A stretch of 45,986 nt of DNA, taken from Acidobacteriota bacterium (GTDB lineage Bacteria; Acidobacteriota; Vicinamibacteria; Vicinamibacterales; CAVVIG01). The position numbers were made by a program, and so were the translations under genes. Each line of letters begins with the position of its first letter. The first letter of the stretch is position 1. Below are positions 15,112-22,614 of this stretch, one piece after another. A model generated the notes under the pieces. That model had not been told where the DNA came from. It did no database searches and saw only the letters and a program-made list of their open reading frames with translations. The stretch is taken from contig QHWJ01000251.1 in assembly GCA_003222535.1 (NCBI GenBank), positions 1 to 45,986 of the forward strand, read 5' to 3'.

Positions 15112-15825
15112 GTGAACGACGGCCACCTCGATTTCGATGTCGTTGAGGTCGCCGATGTCTCCCGCCATTTCGGACGGCGCCGCGCGCTCTCTCATATCTC
15201 CCTCACCGCACGCGCCGGCGACATCGTCGGGCTCCTCGGGCCGAACGGCGCCGGCAAGTCGACGCTGATCGCAGTCCTGGCCACCCTCGCGGCGCCGAAC
15301 AGCGGCGAAGTGCGCTACGGGAATCGGCCGGCGCGGCGGCTGGGCCCGGGGCTGCGGGATCGCATTGGTCTGCTCGCGCACGAGCTGCATCTCTACCCGG
15401 AGCTCTCCGCGCGACAGAATCTCAGGTTTTTCGCGCAGCTCTATGGGCTCGCCACGCGCGGGCCGGTCGATCGGGCGCTTGAGGCGGCCGGCCTGAGCGA
15501 CCGTGCGGACGAGGTCGTCAGCGGCTTCTCGCGCGGCATGCGCCAGCGGCTGGCGCTCGAGCGCGCGCTGCTCCATCGTCCACGCCTGGTCCTTTTCGAC
15601 GAGCCGTTCACGGGCCTCGACGACCGGGCGGTCGGTCTGGCCTCGGATCGGCTGCGGCGTCTGGCCGCCGACGGCGCGATTGTGGTGCTCGCCACGCACG
15701 ACCTCGATTTGGCCGACGGGCTCGTGACGCGCGTGGCGCTGATTCGCGACGGCCGTCTGCTGTCCGATGAACCGGCGTCGACGGGTCTCCGGGCGCGCTA
15801 CCGCGCGCTGATCGGCGCCACATGA
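15112..15825 (+). CDS. ccmA: CcmA heme exporter ATPase
   Basis: This is the ATP-binding subunit of the CcmABCD complex, which releases holo-CcmE from CcmC. The 237-residue product has Walker A GPNGAGKS, a Q-loop region replaced by 'IGLLAHELHLYPELSARQNL', the signature 'GFSRGMRQRLALERALLHRP', Walker B 'LVLFDEPFTGLD' and the H-loop 'VVLATHDLDLA'. The frame opens earlier with a TTG at 15055, but the first 19 codons from there are charged, do not resemble CcmA and overlap a hairpin-like sequence. The GTG at 15112 is therefore preferred, though its ribosome binding site is weak. Confidence 0.92.
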   Translation: MNDGHLDFDVVEVADVSRHFGRRRALSHISLTARAGDIVGLLGPNGAGKSTLIAVLATLAAPNSGEVRYGNRPARRLGPGLRDRIGLLAHELHLYPELSARQNLRFFAQLYGLATRGPVDRALEAAGLSDRADEVVSGFSRGMRQRLALERALLHRPRLVLFDEPFTGLDDRAVGLASDRLRRLAADGAIVVLATHDLDLADGLVTRVALIRDGRLLSDEPASTGLRARYRALIGAT

Positions 15826-15868
15826 CGCCTCTGCCGCGGGCGGGAGCGGGCGCGGCGCGCGAGCAGGC

Positions 15869-16549
15869 GTGACGTTCCTGCGCACGGCCTGGCTCGTGCT
15901 CCGAAAGGACTTCGCGATCGAGGTCAGGAGCTGGGAAATCCTCACGACGACGCTGTTCTTCGCGTCGTCGTGCGTGCTCGTCTTCGCGTTCGCGTTCGTG
16001 AAGGAAGGACGGGCCGTCGAGGACGCCGCGGCCGGTATTCTGTGGATCGCCATCGCGTTTTCCGGCACGCTTGCGCTGGGCCGCACCTTCGAGCGGGAAC
16101 GCTACGGCGAAACGTTGCGGGCGCTGCTGCTCGCGCCGGCACCGCGTCCGGCGCTGTACGTCGGCAAGCTGCTCGGGATGCTGGCCCTGCTCGGAATCGC
16201 GGAAGCGCTCCTCGTACCGATGGTCGCGTTCCTCTTTCAGGCGGCGCTCTTCAGCCGGCCGCTGCTGCTTGCAGGCCTGCTCGCCGGAGGCACGATAGGG
16301 TTCGCGGCGGTGGGCACGTTGTTCGCCGCCATGCTCGTGCGCGCGCGGTCGCGCGACGTGCTCCTGCCCATCCTGTTGTATCCCATCACGATTCCGGTAA
16401 TCATTGCGGGAGTTCGAGGGACGGCAGCGCTGCTCGCCGAGATCCCGGACGAGGCGACCGCCACGATGTGGATCGGGATCCTCGTGGCCTTCGACACGGT
16501 GTTCGTGACGCTGGCGCTGTGGACGTTCGAGCCGCTGATGACGGAGTGA
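15869..16549 (+). CDS. ccmB: CcmB heme exporter membrane subunit
   Basis: This 226-residue six-helix membrane protein is the permease-like partner of CcmA. Typical features are the N-terminal 'WLVLRKDFAIEVRSWEILTTTLFF', the loop 'GRTFERERYGETLRALLLAPAPRPALYVGKLLG' that contacts the ATPase, and the last helices ending in 'FEPLMTE'. It starts with GTG at 15869, 43 bp after ccmA. The intervening bases are very GC-rich and hold no gene. Confidence 0.93.
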   Translation: MTFLRTAWLVLRKDFAIEVRSWEILTTTLFFASSCVLVFAFAFVKEGRAVEDAAAGILWIAIAFSGTLALGRTFERERYGETLRALLLAPAPRPALYVGKLLGMLALLGIAEALLVPMVAFLFQAALFSRPLLLAGLLAGGTIGFAAVGTLFAAMLVRARSRDVLLPILLYPITIPVIIAGVRGTAALLAEIPDEATATMWIGILVAFDTVFVTLALWTFEPLMTE

Positions 16550-16612
16550 GCGGCGGACGGGCGAGAAGGCCGGGGGACAGGAAGAGCTGCGGCAGGGAAG
16601 GGCAGGTCAGCC

Positions 16613-17269
16613 ATGCGAAAAGCGTTCGGTCCTCTGGTCGTCGTCGGCGCGGCGCTGTTCGTGGCGGCGCCGTACTTCATCGCGCAGGCGCCATACGAAT
16701 CGACGATGGGGTTGATTCAGAAAATCATGTACTACCACGTGCCATCATGGATCGCGCAGTATTGCGCCATCACGGTGTGCGGCGTTGCGAGCGCGATCTA
16801 TCTCTTCAAGAGTCACCCGGTCGCGGATCGTTACGCGGTGTCCGCGGCGGAGCTCGTCGTCCTGTTCGGTCTCATGGGGCTCATCACGGGGCCGTTGTGG
16901 GCCCGGAAGGCGTGGGGCGTCTGGTGGCAATGGGATGTGCGGCTCACGTCGGCCCTGCTCATGGAGCTGATCTTCGTCGCATATCTCCTGGTGCGGCAGT
17001 ACGGCGGGCCCGGATCGGAGAAGCTCGCGTCCGCGACGGCGCTCTTCGGAACGGCGACCGGGCCTTTCGTCTACAAATCGGTCGACATCTGGCGGACGGT
17101 CCATCCCAAGACCACCGTGGTGCCGACGCTGCCGAGCTCCCTGGGCGCGCCGCTGGCGCTGACTTCGGCGGCGTTCGTCCTGTTGTTCGTGGTACTGCTG
17201 ACACTGCGCGTCAACCTCGCCGAACGGCAAGCGGCGCTCGACGAGATGTATCTCGCGCTCGAGGACTGA
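16613..17269 (+). CDS. ccmC: CcmC heme transfer protein
   Basis: CcmC binds heme at the periplasmic face through its WWD domain and attaches it to CcmE. The 218-residue product has six membrane helices. The WWD loop is 'WARKAWGVWWQWDVRLTSAL' and the two axial His are in 'MYYHVPSW' and 'WRTVHPKT'. Length and layout are normal. It lies between ccmB and a CcmD-family gene two bases downstream. Because CcmE here is Cys-type, this CcmC must charge a Cys rather than a His. Confidence 0.95.
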   Translation: MRKAFGPLVVVGAALFVAAPYFIAQAPYESTMGLIQKIMYYHVPSWIAQYCAITVCGVASAIYLFKSHPVADRYAVSAAELVVLFGLMGLITGPLWARKAWGVWWQWDVRLTSALLMELIFVAYLLVRQYGGPGSEKLASATALFGTATGPFVYKSVDIWRTVHPKTTVVPTLPSSLGAPLALTSAAFVLLFVVLLTLRVNLAERQAALDEMYLALED

Positions 17270-17270
17270 T

Positions 17271-17540
17271 ATGAGTCTTTGTCGAATCATGATCGCGCTG
17301 ACGTCGTGGTTCCTGCTCTCGACCTCGGCGTTCGCCACGCAGCCGCCCGCGGCGCAGAGCGAGTACGTGCCGCTGAAGGACCTGCCGGCGACTGAAAACG
17401 TCCCTGCCGCCCCGTTTCTGATTGCCGCATACGCCTTCGTCTGGATCGCCGCGATGTTCTACCTGTGGACCATCTGGCGGCGGCTGAACAGGGTCGAGAC
17501 CGACATGCGCGCGCTCGCGCAAAAAACCTCACGCCGATGA
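17271..17540 (+). CDS. ccmD: CcmD-family protein
   Basis: This 89-residue protein has a signal-like N-terminus (cut near 'TSAFA-T'), a short Pro-rich periplasmic stretch, then one membrane helix 'FLIAAYAFVWIAAMFYLWTIWRRL' followed by a basic, helical tail. The Tyr/Trp-rich helix ending in 'WRRL' is the CcmD hallmark. CcmD keeps CcmE in complex with CcmABC. It is longer than proteobacterial CcmD (about 60-70 residues) because of the added N-terminal segment. It overlaps the next gene by four bases (ATGA). Confidence 0.8.
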   Translation: MSLCRIMIALTSWFLLSTSAFATQPPAAQSEYVPLKDLPATENVPAAPFLIAAYAFVWIAAMFYLWTIWRRLNRVETDMRALAQKTSRR

Positions 17541-17692
17541 CGGCGGGGCACTTCATCTTCATTCCGGCCGTCCTGCTGATTGGACTGATTGTCGGCTGGG
17601 TGCTGGGATCGCGAGCGGCCCGGGATGCCTATGCCGCTGAGCTCAGACGGCGCGAGGAAAGGGCCGCAACGAAAGTGAGAAGTGAGAAGTGA
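17537..17692 (+). CDS. 51-aa single-span membrane peptide
   Basis: This is the last cistron of the ccm operon. The ATG at 17537 overlaps the CcmD stop. The 51-residue product has one membrane segment ('HFIFIPAVLLIGLIVGWVLGS') and a charged, helical C-terminus. I recognise no family. The last residues (KVRSEK) and the stop are encoded by the GTGAGAA tandem repeat, so the C-terminal end may be an accident of repeat growth. The start/stop coupling makes translation likely. Confidence 0.6.
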   Translation: MTAGHFIFIPAVLLIGLIVGWVLGSRAARDAYAAELRRREERAATKVRSEK

Positions 17693-17725
17693 GAACTCCC
17701 TTCGACCTTTAACTCTACCTTTAAC
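17675..17725. repeat. tandem repeats at a convergent gene junction
   Basis: Three exact copies of GTGAGAA (17675-17695) hold the stop of the small membrane gene (17690-17692). They are followed by two copies of ACCTTTAAC (17705-17713 and 17717-17725), the second holding the stop of the minus-strand phosphoesterase (17721-17723). Both converging genes thus end inside short repeats. Confidence 0.75.
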
Positions 17726-18464
17726 GTCCCAACGCCAGCCGCTGCGCGAGCACCTCGGGCAGGCCGGCGTCGATGATCTTCGCCTGGGTCACGTCGACGG
17801 GATACTTCAAGCGGAACAAGTCGACGCGGTGCTGTTTCGTGTCGACGATCGCGTACGCGGCGCGCGCGTCTCCGTCCCGCGGCTGGCCAACCGATCCCGG
17901 GTTGACGAGGTATTTGCAGCCCTCCCTCATCACGATCCGCATTTGAGGTTCCGCCGCCGATTCGACTCTGTCGAACGTTTCCGCCGAAAGCTCGAAGGAG
18001 GCGGGGTAATGCGTGTGGCCGAACAGGCACAGCGGACGCATCGCCACCTTGAGCGCGCGGACCGCGTCCAGCTCGTCGAAGACGTACGCGTCCTCGTCGA
18101 ACGGCGAGCCGTGGCAGATTTCGACGACCGCGTCCACCAGGATCGGTCCTTCGGGGAGCGCGGCCAGCCACTCCCGATGCGGCGGCTGCAGGATGTCCAG
18201 CGACCATGCCGCGGCGGTTTTCGCCACCGAGTTGAACCCGTCGGCCTGCTCCAGCCCGCACGCGACTTTGTCGTGATTTCCGCGCACGATGGCGATTGGC
18301 TGAAGCGCCTGCACGCGCTCCACCACGGCGTTGGGATCGGGGCCGTAGCCGACCAGGTCGCCGAGCACCAGCGTTGCGTCGTAGGTGCGCACGAGCGCGT
18401 CGGCCAGACACGTGTCGAGCGCTTCGAGGTTCGCGTGGATGTCGGTGAGCACGAGGTAGCGCAT
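17721..18464 (-). CDS. calcineurin-like metallophosphoesterase
   Basis: This 247-residue cytoplasmic metallophosphoesterase is of the YfcE/diadenosine-tetraphosphatase-like type. All metal-binding motifs are visible: 'LVLTDIHANLEAL' (DxH), 'LVLGDLVGYGPDP' (GDxxxxG), 'IVRGNHDK' (GNHD), 'EICHGSP' and 'CLFGHTHYP' (GHxH). The C-terminal 'KYLVNPGSVGQPRDGDARAAYAI' is typical of the subfamily. The substrate cannot be told from sequence. The ATG at 18464 shares one base with the aroK stop (TGATG), so it is translationally coupled to the shikimate genes. Confidence 0.9.
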   Translation of the reverse strand: MRYLVLTDIHANLEALDTCLADALVRTYDATLVLGDLVGYGPDPNAVVERVQALQPIAIVRGNHDKVACGLEQADGFNSVAKTAAAWSLDILQPPHREWLAALPEGPILVDAVVEICHGSPFDEDAYVFDELDAVRALKVAMRPLCLFGHTHYPASFELSAETFDRVESAAEPQMRIVMREGCKYLVNPGSVGQPRDGDARAAYAIVDTKQHRVDLFRLKYPVDVTQAKIIDAGLPEVLAQRLALGR

Positions 18465-18964
18465 CAGTGTTCCAGCCAATCGACGAGCTGATCGACCAGC
18501 GCGTCGACGCTGGCGCGACCGGCATCCAGCCGCACGTGCGCTAGCTCGTAGGCCGCGCGCCGTTGATGATACAGGCGTTCGAACCCGGCGCGATCGCTGG
18601 CCAGCGGACGGCGGCCGCCGGCCGGGACCCGAGCGATCAGACGATCCAGCGGCACATCGAGCCACACCGAGACGCCGTCGTTGTTGATGACCGCCCGATT
18701 CTGGACGTCGGCGAACGTCCCGCCCCCCGTCGCCACCACGAGATGTCGCGGCGCCATCTGCTCGGCCAGGACCTGGCGCTCCAGCGACCGGAAGTACGCC
18801 TCCCCGCGTTTCGCGAAAATGTCGGCGACCGATTGACGCTCGCGCTGCTCGATGAGCTCGTCGACGTCAACCGACTGCCAGTCCAGCCGGCGGGCGAGCG
18901 CCCGCGCCACCGTTGTCTTTCCGGCAGCCATGAAGCCCACGAGATAAATCTTGTCTGTCTTCAC
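18464..18964 (-). CDS. aroK: shikimate kinase
   Basis: Shikimate kinase phosphorylates shikimate at the 3-OH in the chorismate pathway. The 166-residue protein has Walker A 'GFMAAGKTT', the shikimate-binding Asp in 'SVDVDELIEQ', 'FRSLERQVL' with the substrate-binding Arg, 'VVATGGGTF' and the lid region 'RPLAS'. Size is normal. It follows aroA by 53 bp on the same strand, so EPSP synthase and its substrate-supplying kinase are made together. Confidence 0.96.
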   Translation of the reverse strand: MKTDKIYLVGFMAAGKTTVARALARRLDWQSVDVDELIEQRERQSVADIFAKRGEAYFRSLERQVLAEQMAPRHLVVATGGGTFADVQNRAVINNDGVSVWLDVPLDRLIARVPAGGRRPLASDRAGFERLYHQRRAAYELAHVRLDAGRASVDALVDQLVDWLEH

Positions 18965-19017
18965 GCCCTTCGACTCGCTGTAACGAAGCGTCGCCTGGAA
19001 CGAGATTCAGAAGATGC

Positions 19018-20343
19018 CTAGGGCGCCCCGAGCCCGTCGAGCGGCGCGACGAGCCGGTCCAGCGCCTCGAAGAAGCCCGGATAGGAGATGCCCACGACGT
19101 CGGCGCCGTCGATGAGGGACGGCCCGTCCGCCGCGAGGGCAGCGATGGCGAACGCCATTGCCATACGGTGATCGCCTCGCGCGTCCGCGGTGCCTCCCGC
19201 CGGTCTGGCCGCCGCCGTCGGAGCTCCGCGGACGATGAAGCCGTCTTCGCGCTCGTCGGCATCGATGCCCAGCGAGCGGAAACCGCCGACGAGCGTCGCG
19301 ATGCGATCGCTCTCCTTGACGCGCAGCTCGCCGGCGCCCCGGACGGTGACCTGGCCGCCGTGGGCCGCGAGCGCGGCAATCGCGGGCAGTTCATCGATCA
19401 GGCCCGGGACTTCCTCGGGGGCGATTTCGAGCGTTCCCATGCGATCGCCCTCGAGCGAGACGATCCCGCGCGGTTCGCCGGCCTCCGTCGTTGTGATCTC
19501 GGCCTGCACACGAGCGCCAAATCGTCGCAGCACGTCAAGCAACGCCGTGCGGGTGGGATTCAATCCGACGTCCTCGACGACGATGCGAGACCCGGGCAAC
19601 GCGGCCGCCGCGACGAGCCAGAAGGCCGCCGAGGAAAAGTCGCCGGGAACCGACAGCGTGCAGCCGTGAAGCCGCTGGCCGCCGGTTACCGAGACCGTGA
19701 GCCCGTCAACGCCGACCTGTCCGCCGAAGGCCGTCAGCGCGCGCTCGGTGTGATCGCGTGTCGCGGCGGGTTCGGCGACGCTGGTCGTGCCTTCCGCGTG
19801 CAATCCGGCGAGTAGAACGGCACTCTTGACCTGTGCGCTTGGCGTCTCGGGCCGGTGAGCCGCCCCCCGGAGCCGCGCGCCATGAATCGTCAGAGGCGGA
19901 CGTCCGTCCTTCGCGTCGATGCGGGCGCCCATCCGCTCGAGCGGCGCGATGACGCGCCGCATCGGACGACTCGACAGCGACGCGTCGCCGACGAGCGTGC
20001 TTGAAAAGGGATGCCCGGCCAGAACGCCGGCGAGCAGCCGCATCGTCGTGCCCGAATTTCCGGCGTTCAGCGACGAAACGGGCGAACGGAGTTGCCCTGA
20101 ACCTCGTCCCAGAAAGGTAACCGTTCCGGCCGGACCTTCGACGACCTCGACGCCCAGGCCGCGCAGGCACGCGAGAGTCGACCGGCAGTCGGCCCCCGGG
20201 GCAAAACCGGTCACCGTCGAGCGTCCCTCGGCGAGTGCCGCCAGAAGGGCGTAGCGATGGGCAATCGACTTGTCGCCGGGCACGCGGAGCCGGCCGCTCA
20301 CACGGCGGGCTGGCGTGATCAGGGCGGTGGCCAGCGGTGGCAT
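19018..20343 (-). CDS. aroA: 3-phosphoshikimate 1-carboxyvinyltransferase (EPSP synthase)
   Basis: AroA transfers enolpyruvyl from PEP to shikimate-3-phosphate. The 441-residue product has the two-domain pattern: 'VPGDKSIAHRYALLAALAEG' (Lys25, Ser26 and Arg30), 'LNAGNSGTTMRLLAGVLAG', 'GDASLSSRPMRRV', 'VPGDFSSAAFWLVAAAAL', 'IDELPAIAALAA', 'RVKESDRI' and 'GDHRMAMAFAIAAL'. The frame is open far upstream on this strand, but that part is the shadow of the genes opposite. The ATG at 20343 fits the family start. The glyphosate-sensitivity class was not determined. Confidence 0.96.
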   Translation of the reverse strand: MPPLATALITPARRVSGRLRVPGDKSIAHRYALLAALAEGRSTVTGFAPGADCRSTLACLRGLGVEVVEGPAGTVTFLGRGSGQLRSPVSSLNAGNSGTTMRLLAGVLAGHPFSSTLVGDASLSSRPMRRVIAPLERMGARIDAKDGRPPLTIHGARLRGAAHRPETPSAQVKSAVLLAGLHAEGTTSVAEPAATRDHTERALTAFGGQVGVDGLTVSVTGGQRLHGCTLSVPGDFSSAAFWLVAAAALPGSRIVVEDVGLNPTRTALLDVLRRFGARVQAEITTTEAGEPRGIVSLEGDRMGTLEIAPEEVPGLIDELPAIAALAAHGGQVTVRGAGELRVKESDRIATLVGGFRSLGIDADEREDGFIVRGAPTAAARPAGGTADARGDHRMAMAFAIAALAADGPSLIDGADVVGISYPGFFEALDRLVAPLDGLGAP

Positions 20344-20392
20344 GTCGTCAGATCTTACGCGACCTTGCTTGTCGATTGATTGGCCGCTCGTC

Positions 20393-20419
20393 TTGACACG
20401 GATGAACAGATGGTATTGA
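20393..20419 (+). promoter_or_regulatory. candidate promoter of the rsbW-like gene
   Basis: A consensus TTGACA (20393-20398) is followed by TATTGA (20414-20419) with a TGG just before it, which resembles an extended -10 element. The spacing is short at 15 bp. It lies in the 94-bp divergent gap with aroA, 19 bp before the ATG at 20438. Confidence 0.35.
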
Positions 20420-20437
20420 GTGCGGGATGATGGAACC

Positions 20438-20911
20438 ATGACGGCAAACGGGCGGCAGGTCATCCGGCTCGAATTCAGCAGCGCCTTCGAGATGCTCGAT
20501 TTCGTGCAAGTGGTCAGCGACCACCTGGCGCGCGGCATCGGGCTCGACGAAGATTCGCGGCACTGGGTGAGCGTCGCCATCCGCGAATCGGTCATCAACG
20601 CCATCAAGCACGGCAACCGGAACGACGCCGAGAAGCACGTCTTCATCGAGTTCGAGACCGCCACGCGGTCCGACGTGCCGGAGATATCGATTCGTGTCCG
20701 CGACCAGGGCGACGGCTTCGATCCGCAGACCCTCGCCAACCCACTGGACCCCGAGAATCTGCTGAAGTCGAGCGGCCGCGGCATTTTCCTCATCCGCAAC
20801 TTCATGGACGACGTGCAGCTCCGCCGCGCGCCCGAGGGTGGAATGGAGATCCGCATGCTCAAGCGCGTGCCGGCGACTGGCGCGGCCGACGTGCGGCCCG
20901 GGCCCGAGTGA
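20438..20911 (+). CDS. RsbW-like serine kinase / anti-sigma factor (HATPase)
   Basis: This is a 157-residue single-domain GHKL ATPase of the RsbW/SpoIIAB type. These act as anti-sigma factors or kinases of STAS-domain antagonists. The N-box 'VSVAIRESVINAIKHGNRND' has the Glu and Asn for Mg-ATP, the G1 box is 'VRDQGDGFDP' and the G2 region is 'SSGRGIFLIRNFMDDV'. No STAS antagonist or sigma factor is adjacent. The gene overlaps the inositol-phosphatase gene by four bases (GTGA). A GTG at 20420 is an alternative start, but the ATG at 20438 fits the promoter better. Confidence 0.88.
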   Translation: MTANGRQVIRLEFSSAFEMLDFVQVVSDHLARGIGLDEDSRHWVSVAIRESVINAIKHGNRNDAEKHVFIEFETATRSDVPEISIRVRDQGDGFDPQTLANPLDPENLLKSSGRGIFLIRNFMDDVQLRRAPEGGMEIRMLKRVPATGAADVRPGPE

Positions 20912-21723
20912 AACTCGATCCCCTGTTCCTGACCACCGCCATCGAGGCGGTCGTTCACGCGGGCGACTTGCAGATGGCCCGCTTCGGCCGCGACTTCCAG
21001 ATCGACAAGAAAGGGACCATCGATCTCGTGACCGAGGTCGATGTCGCAGTGGAGAGGATGTTCCGCGGCCTCATCGGGGAGCGATTCCCCGGCCATCACG
21101 TGCTTGCCGAAGAGCTCGGCGGCGCCAGGGACGTGCCGGAGGGCGCGTGCTGGGTGTTCGATCCCATTGACGGCACGACCAACTTCGCGCACGGCCTGCC
21201 GATCTTCTGCGCATCGCTCGCGCTCGAAATCGACGGCGTCGCCGAGGTGGCGGCCGTCTACGACCCGAATCGCCGGGAGCTCTTCACGGCCGAGCGCGGC
21301 AACGGCGCGTTTCTGAACGGACGCCCGCTGCGCGTGTCGGCCGCGGCGCGGCTCGTCGACGCGTTGCTCGTCACCGGATTTCCGTACGACGTGCACGCGC
21401 GCGTCGAGGAGATCGTCGGCCTCTTCGGCGCGTTTGTCGGAAAGGCACGTGCCGTGCGACGGCTGGGCTCGGCGGCGATCGATCTGTGTTACGTTGCCGC
21501 CGGCCGGATGGACGGTTTCTGGGAGACCGACCTCCAGCCGTGGGATATCGCGGGCGGCGGCTTGATCGTGGCCGAAGCGGGCGGTTGCGTCACCAACACC
21601 GACGGCCATCCGTTCACTTCGCGCGGCGGCCACGTTCTGGCCACGAACGGACACCTGCACGACCTGATGCTCGAGGTGATTATGTCGTTCCGGGCCGGTC
21701 GTGCCAGGAGCCCGTCTGAGTAG
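20908..21723 (+). CDS. suhB: inositol monophosphatase family protein
   Basis: This 271-residue Mg-dependent phosphatase belongs to the IMPase/SuhB family. The metal-binding residues are in 'LAEELGG' (Glu68/69), 'VFDPIDGTTNFAHG' (Asp85 and Asp88) and 'QPWDIAGGGLIVAEAGG'. It probably hydrolyses inositol-1-phosphate or a related sugar phosphate. SuhB-like RNA-binding roles cannot be judged. Translation starts at GTG 20908 inside the stop of the upstream gene. The last six codons are part of an interspersed repeat (arm at 21704-21711), so the C-terminal tail is probably repeat-derived. Confidence 0.93.
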   Translation: MKLDPLFLTTAIEAVVHAGDLQMARFGRDFQIDKKGTIDLVTEVDVAVERMFRGLIGERFPGHHVLAEELGGARDVPEGACWVFDPIDGTTNFAHGLPIFCASLALEIDGVAEVAAVYDPNRRELFTAERGNGAFLNGRPLRVSAAARLVDALLVTGFPYDVHARVEEIVGLFGAFVGKARAVRRLGSAAIDLCYVAAGRMDGFWETDLQPWDIAGGGLIVAEAGGCVTNTDGHPFTSRGGHVLATNGHLHDLMLEVIMSFRAGRARSPSE

Positions 21724-21760
21724 GGCCCCACGTGTTCACATTTCTCGGACACGCTCCTGG
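21704..21760. repeat. nested hairpin element sharing words with the 42-kb locus
   Basis: Outer arms CCAGGAGC (21704-21711) and GCTCCTGG (21753-21760) enclose a second inverted pair CGTGT/ACACG (21731-21735 and 21749-21753). The element holds the IMPase stop codon. It shares a 16-nt sequence (TCTCGGACACGCTCCT) and a 13-nt sequence (GCCAGGAGCCCGT) with the segment inside the deacetylase gene near 41.9-42.05 kb. Confidence 0.7.
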
Positions 21761-21874
21761 TGGAGTGATACCCACGAGAGACAGCGCGGCGGCCAGCCGG
21801 GCGATTCCGGCCGCTTTTGGCGCGCCGTTCTGGCATTTCTTCTGCTACCGGGTTGGGTCGAAAGGAGTGCGCCC

Positions 21875-22606
21875 ATGCGTCGACTCTGTCTGGCGGGGCT
21901 GAAATCCTGCGTTGCGGCTGGTGTGATGGCCCTGGCGATCGGACTGGTCGCGACCCCGGTCGCGACGGCTCAGCAGTCGATCAATTTCTACGTCGGCGGC
22001 TTCAACCCTCGCGGCGAGGACGGCCGCTCGAGCCAGGACGTGCTGGTCAACAACCTCGATTTTCTCGCGTTCCACATCAAGGACTTCAATGCGGCAACGG
22101 TCGGCGCGGAGTGGCTCGCCGGCCTGGGCGGTAATTTCGAGGCCGGGCTCGGTGTTGGCTTCTCCACTCGATCTGTTCCCACGGTCTACCTCGATTTCCA
22201 GAACGCCAACGGCACCGAGATCGAACAGAGCCTCAAACTGCGCGTGGTGCCGTTCACCGCGACCGTTCGATTCCTGCCGATGGGCCGGCACAATGGCATC
22301 GAGCCCTACATCGGCGGCGGTGTCGGCGTCTTCTCGTTCCGGTACAGCGAGACGGGAGAATTCCTCGCGACCGACAGCAGCATCTTCCGCGGCAATTTCG
22401 TGGGCAGCGGCAGTGCAACCGGGCCGGTGATTCTCGGCGGCGTGCGCGTGCCGATCGGCTTGGTCGGGATCGGAGGCGAGCTCCGGTATCAGTCAGCCGA
22501 AGGCAAGCTGCCGACCGATCAAGGGTTCGCGGGGAGCAGCAAAGGCACGCCGACGATTGATCTTGGCGGGATCACATACGCGTTCATGGTCAACTTTCGA
22601 TTCTAG
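21875..22606 (+). CDS. outer-membrane beta-barrel protein
   Basis: This 243-residue exported protein has a signal peptide (about residues 1-32, cut near 'VATA-Q'). A pattern of alternating amphipathic strands and turns follows, and the C-terminus ends in 'YAFMVNFRF' with a terminal Phe as expected for BAM-inserted barrels. 'GVGFSTRSVPTVYLDF', 'VVPFTATVRFLPMG' and 'IEPYIGGGVGVFSFRY' are typical of small OmpW/OmpA-like barrels in this phylum. A strong ribosome binding site (AAAGGAG) precedes the ATG at 21875. The cargo or role is unknown. Confidence 0.85.
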   Translation: MRRLCLAGLKSCVAAGVMALAIGLVATPVATAQQSINFYVGGFNPRGEDGRSSQDVLVNNLDFLAFHIKDFNAATVGAEWLAGLGGNFEAGLGVGFSTRSVPTVYLDFQNANGTEIEQSLKLRVVPFTATVRFLPMGRHNGIEPYIGGGVGVFSFRYSETGEFLATDSSIFRGNFVGSGSATGPVILGGVRVPIGLVGIGGELRYQSAEGKLPTDQGFAGSSKGTPTIDLGGITYAFMVNFRF

Positions 22607-22614
22607 ACCACTGG

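Noticed and set aside
20344-21660. long upstream extension of the aroA frame
   Set aside because: EPSP synthase similarity begins at the ATG at 20343. The extension is antisense to the RsbW-like and IMPase genes.
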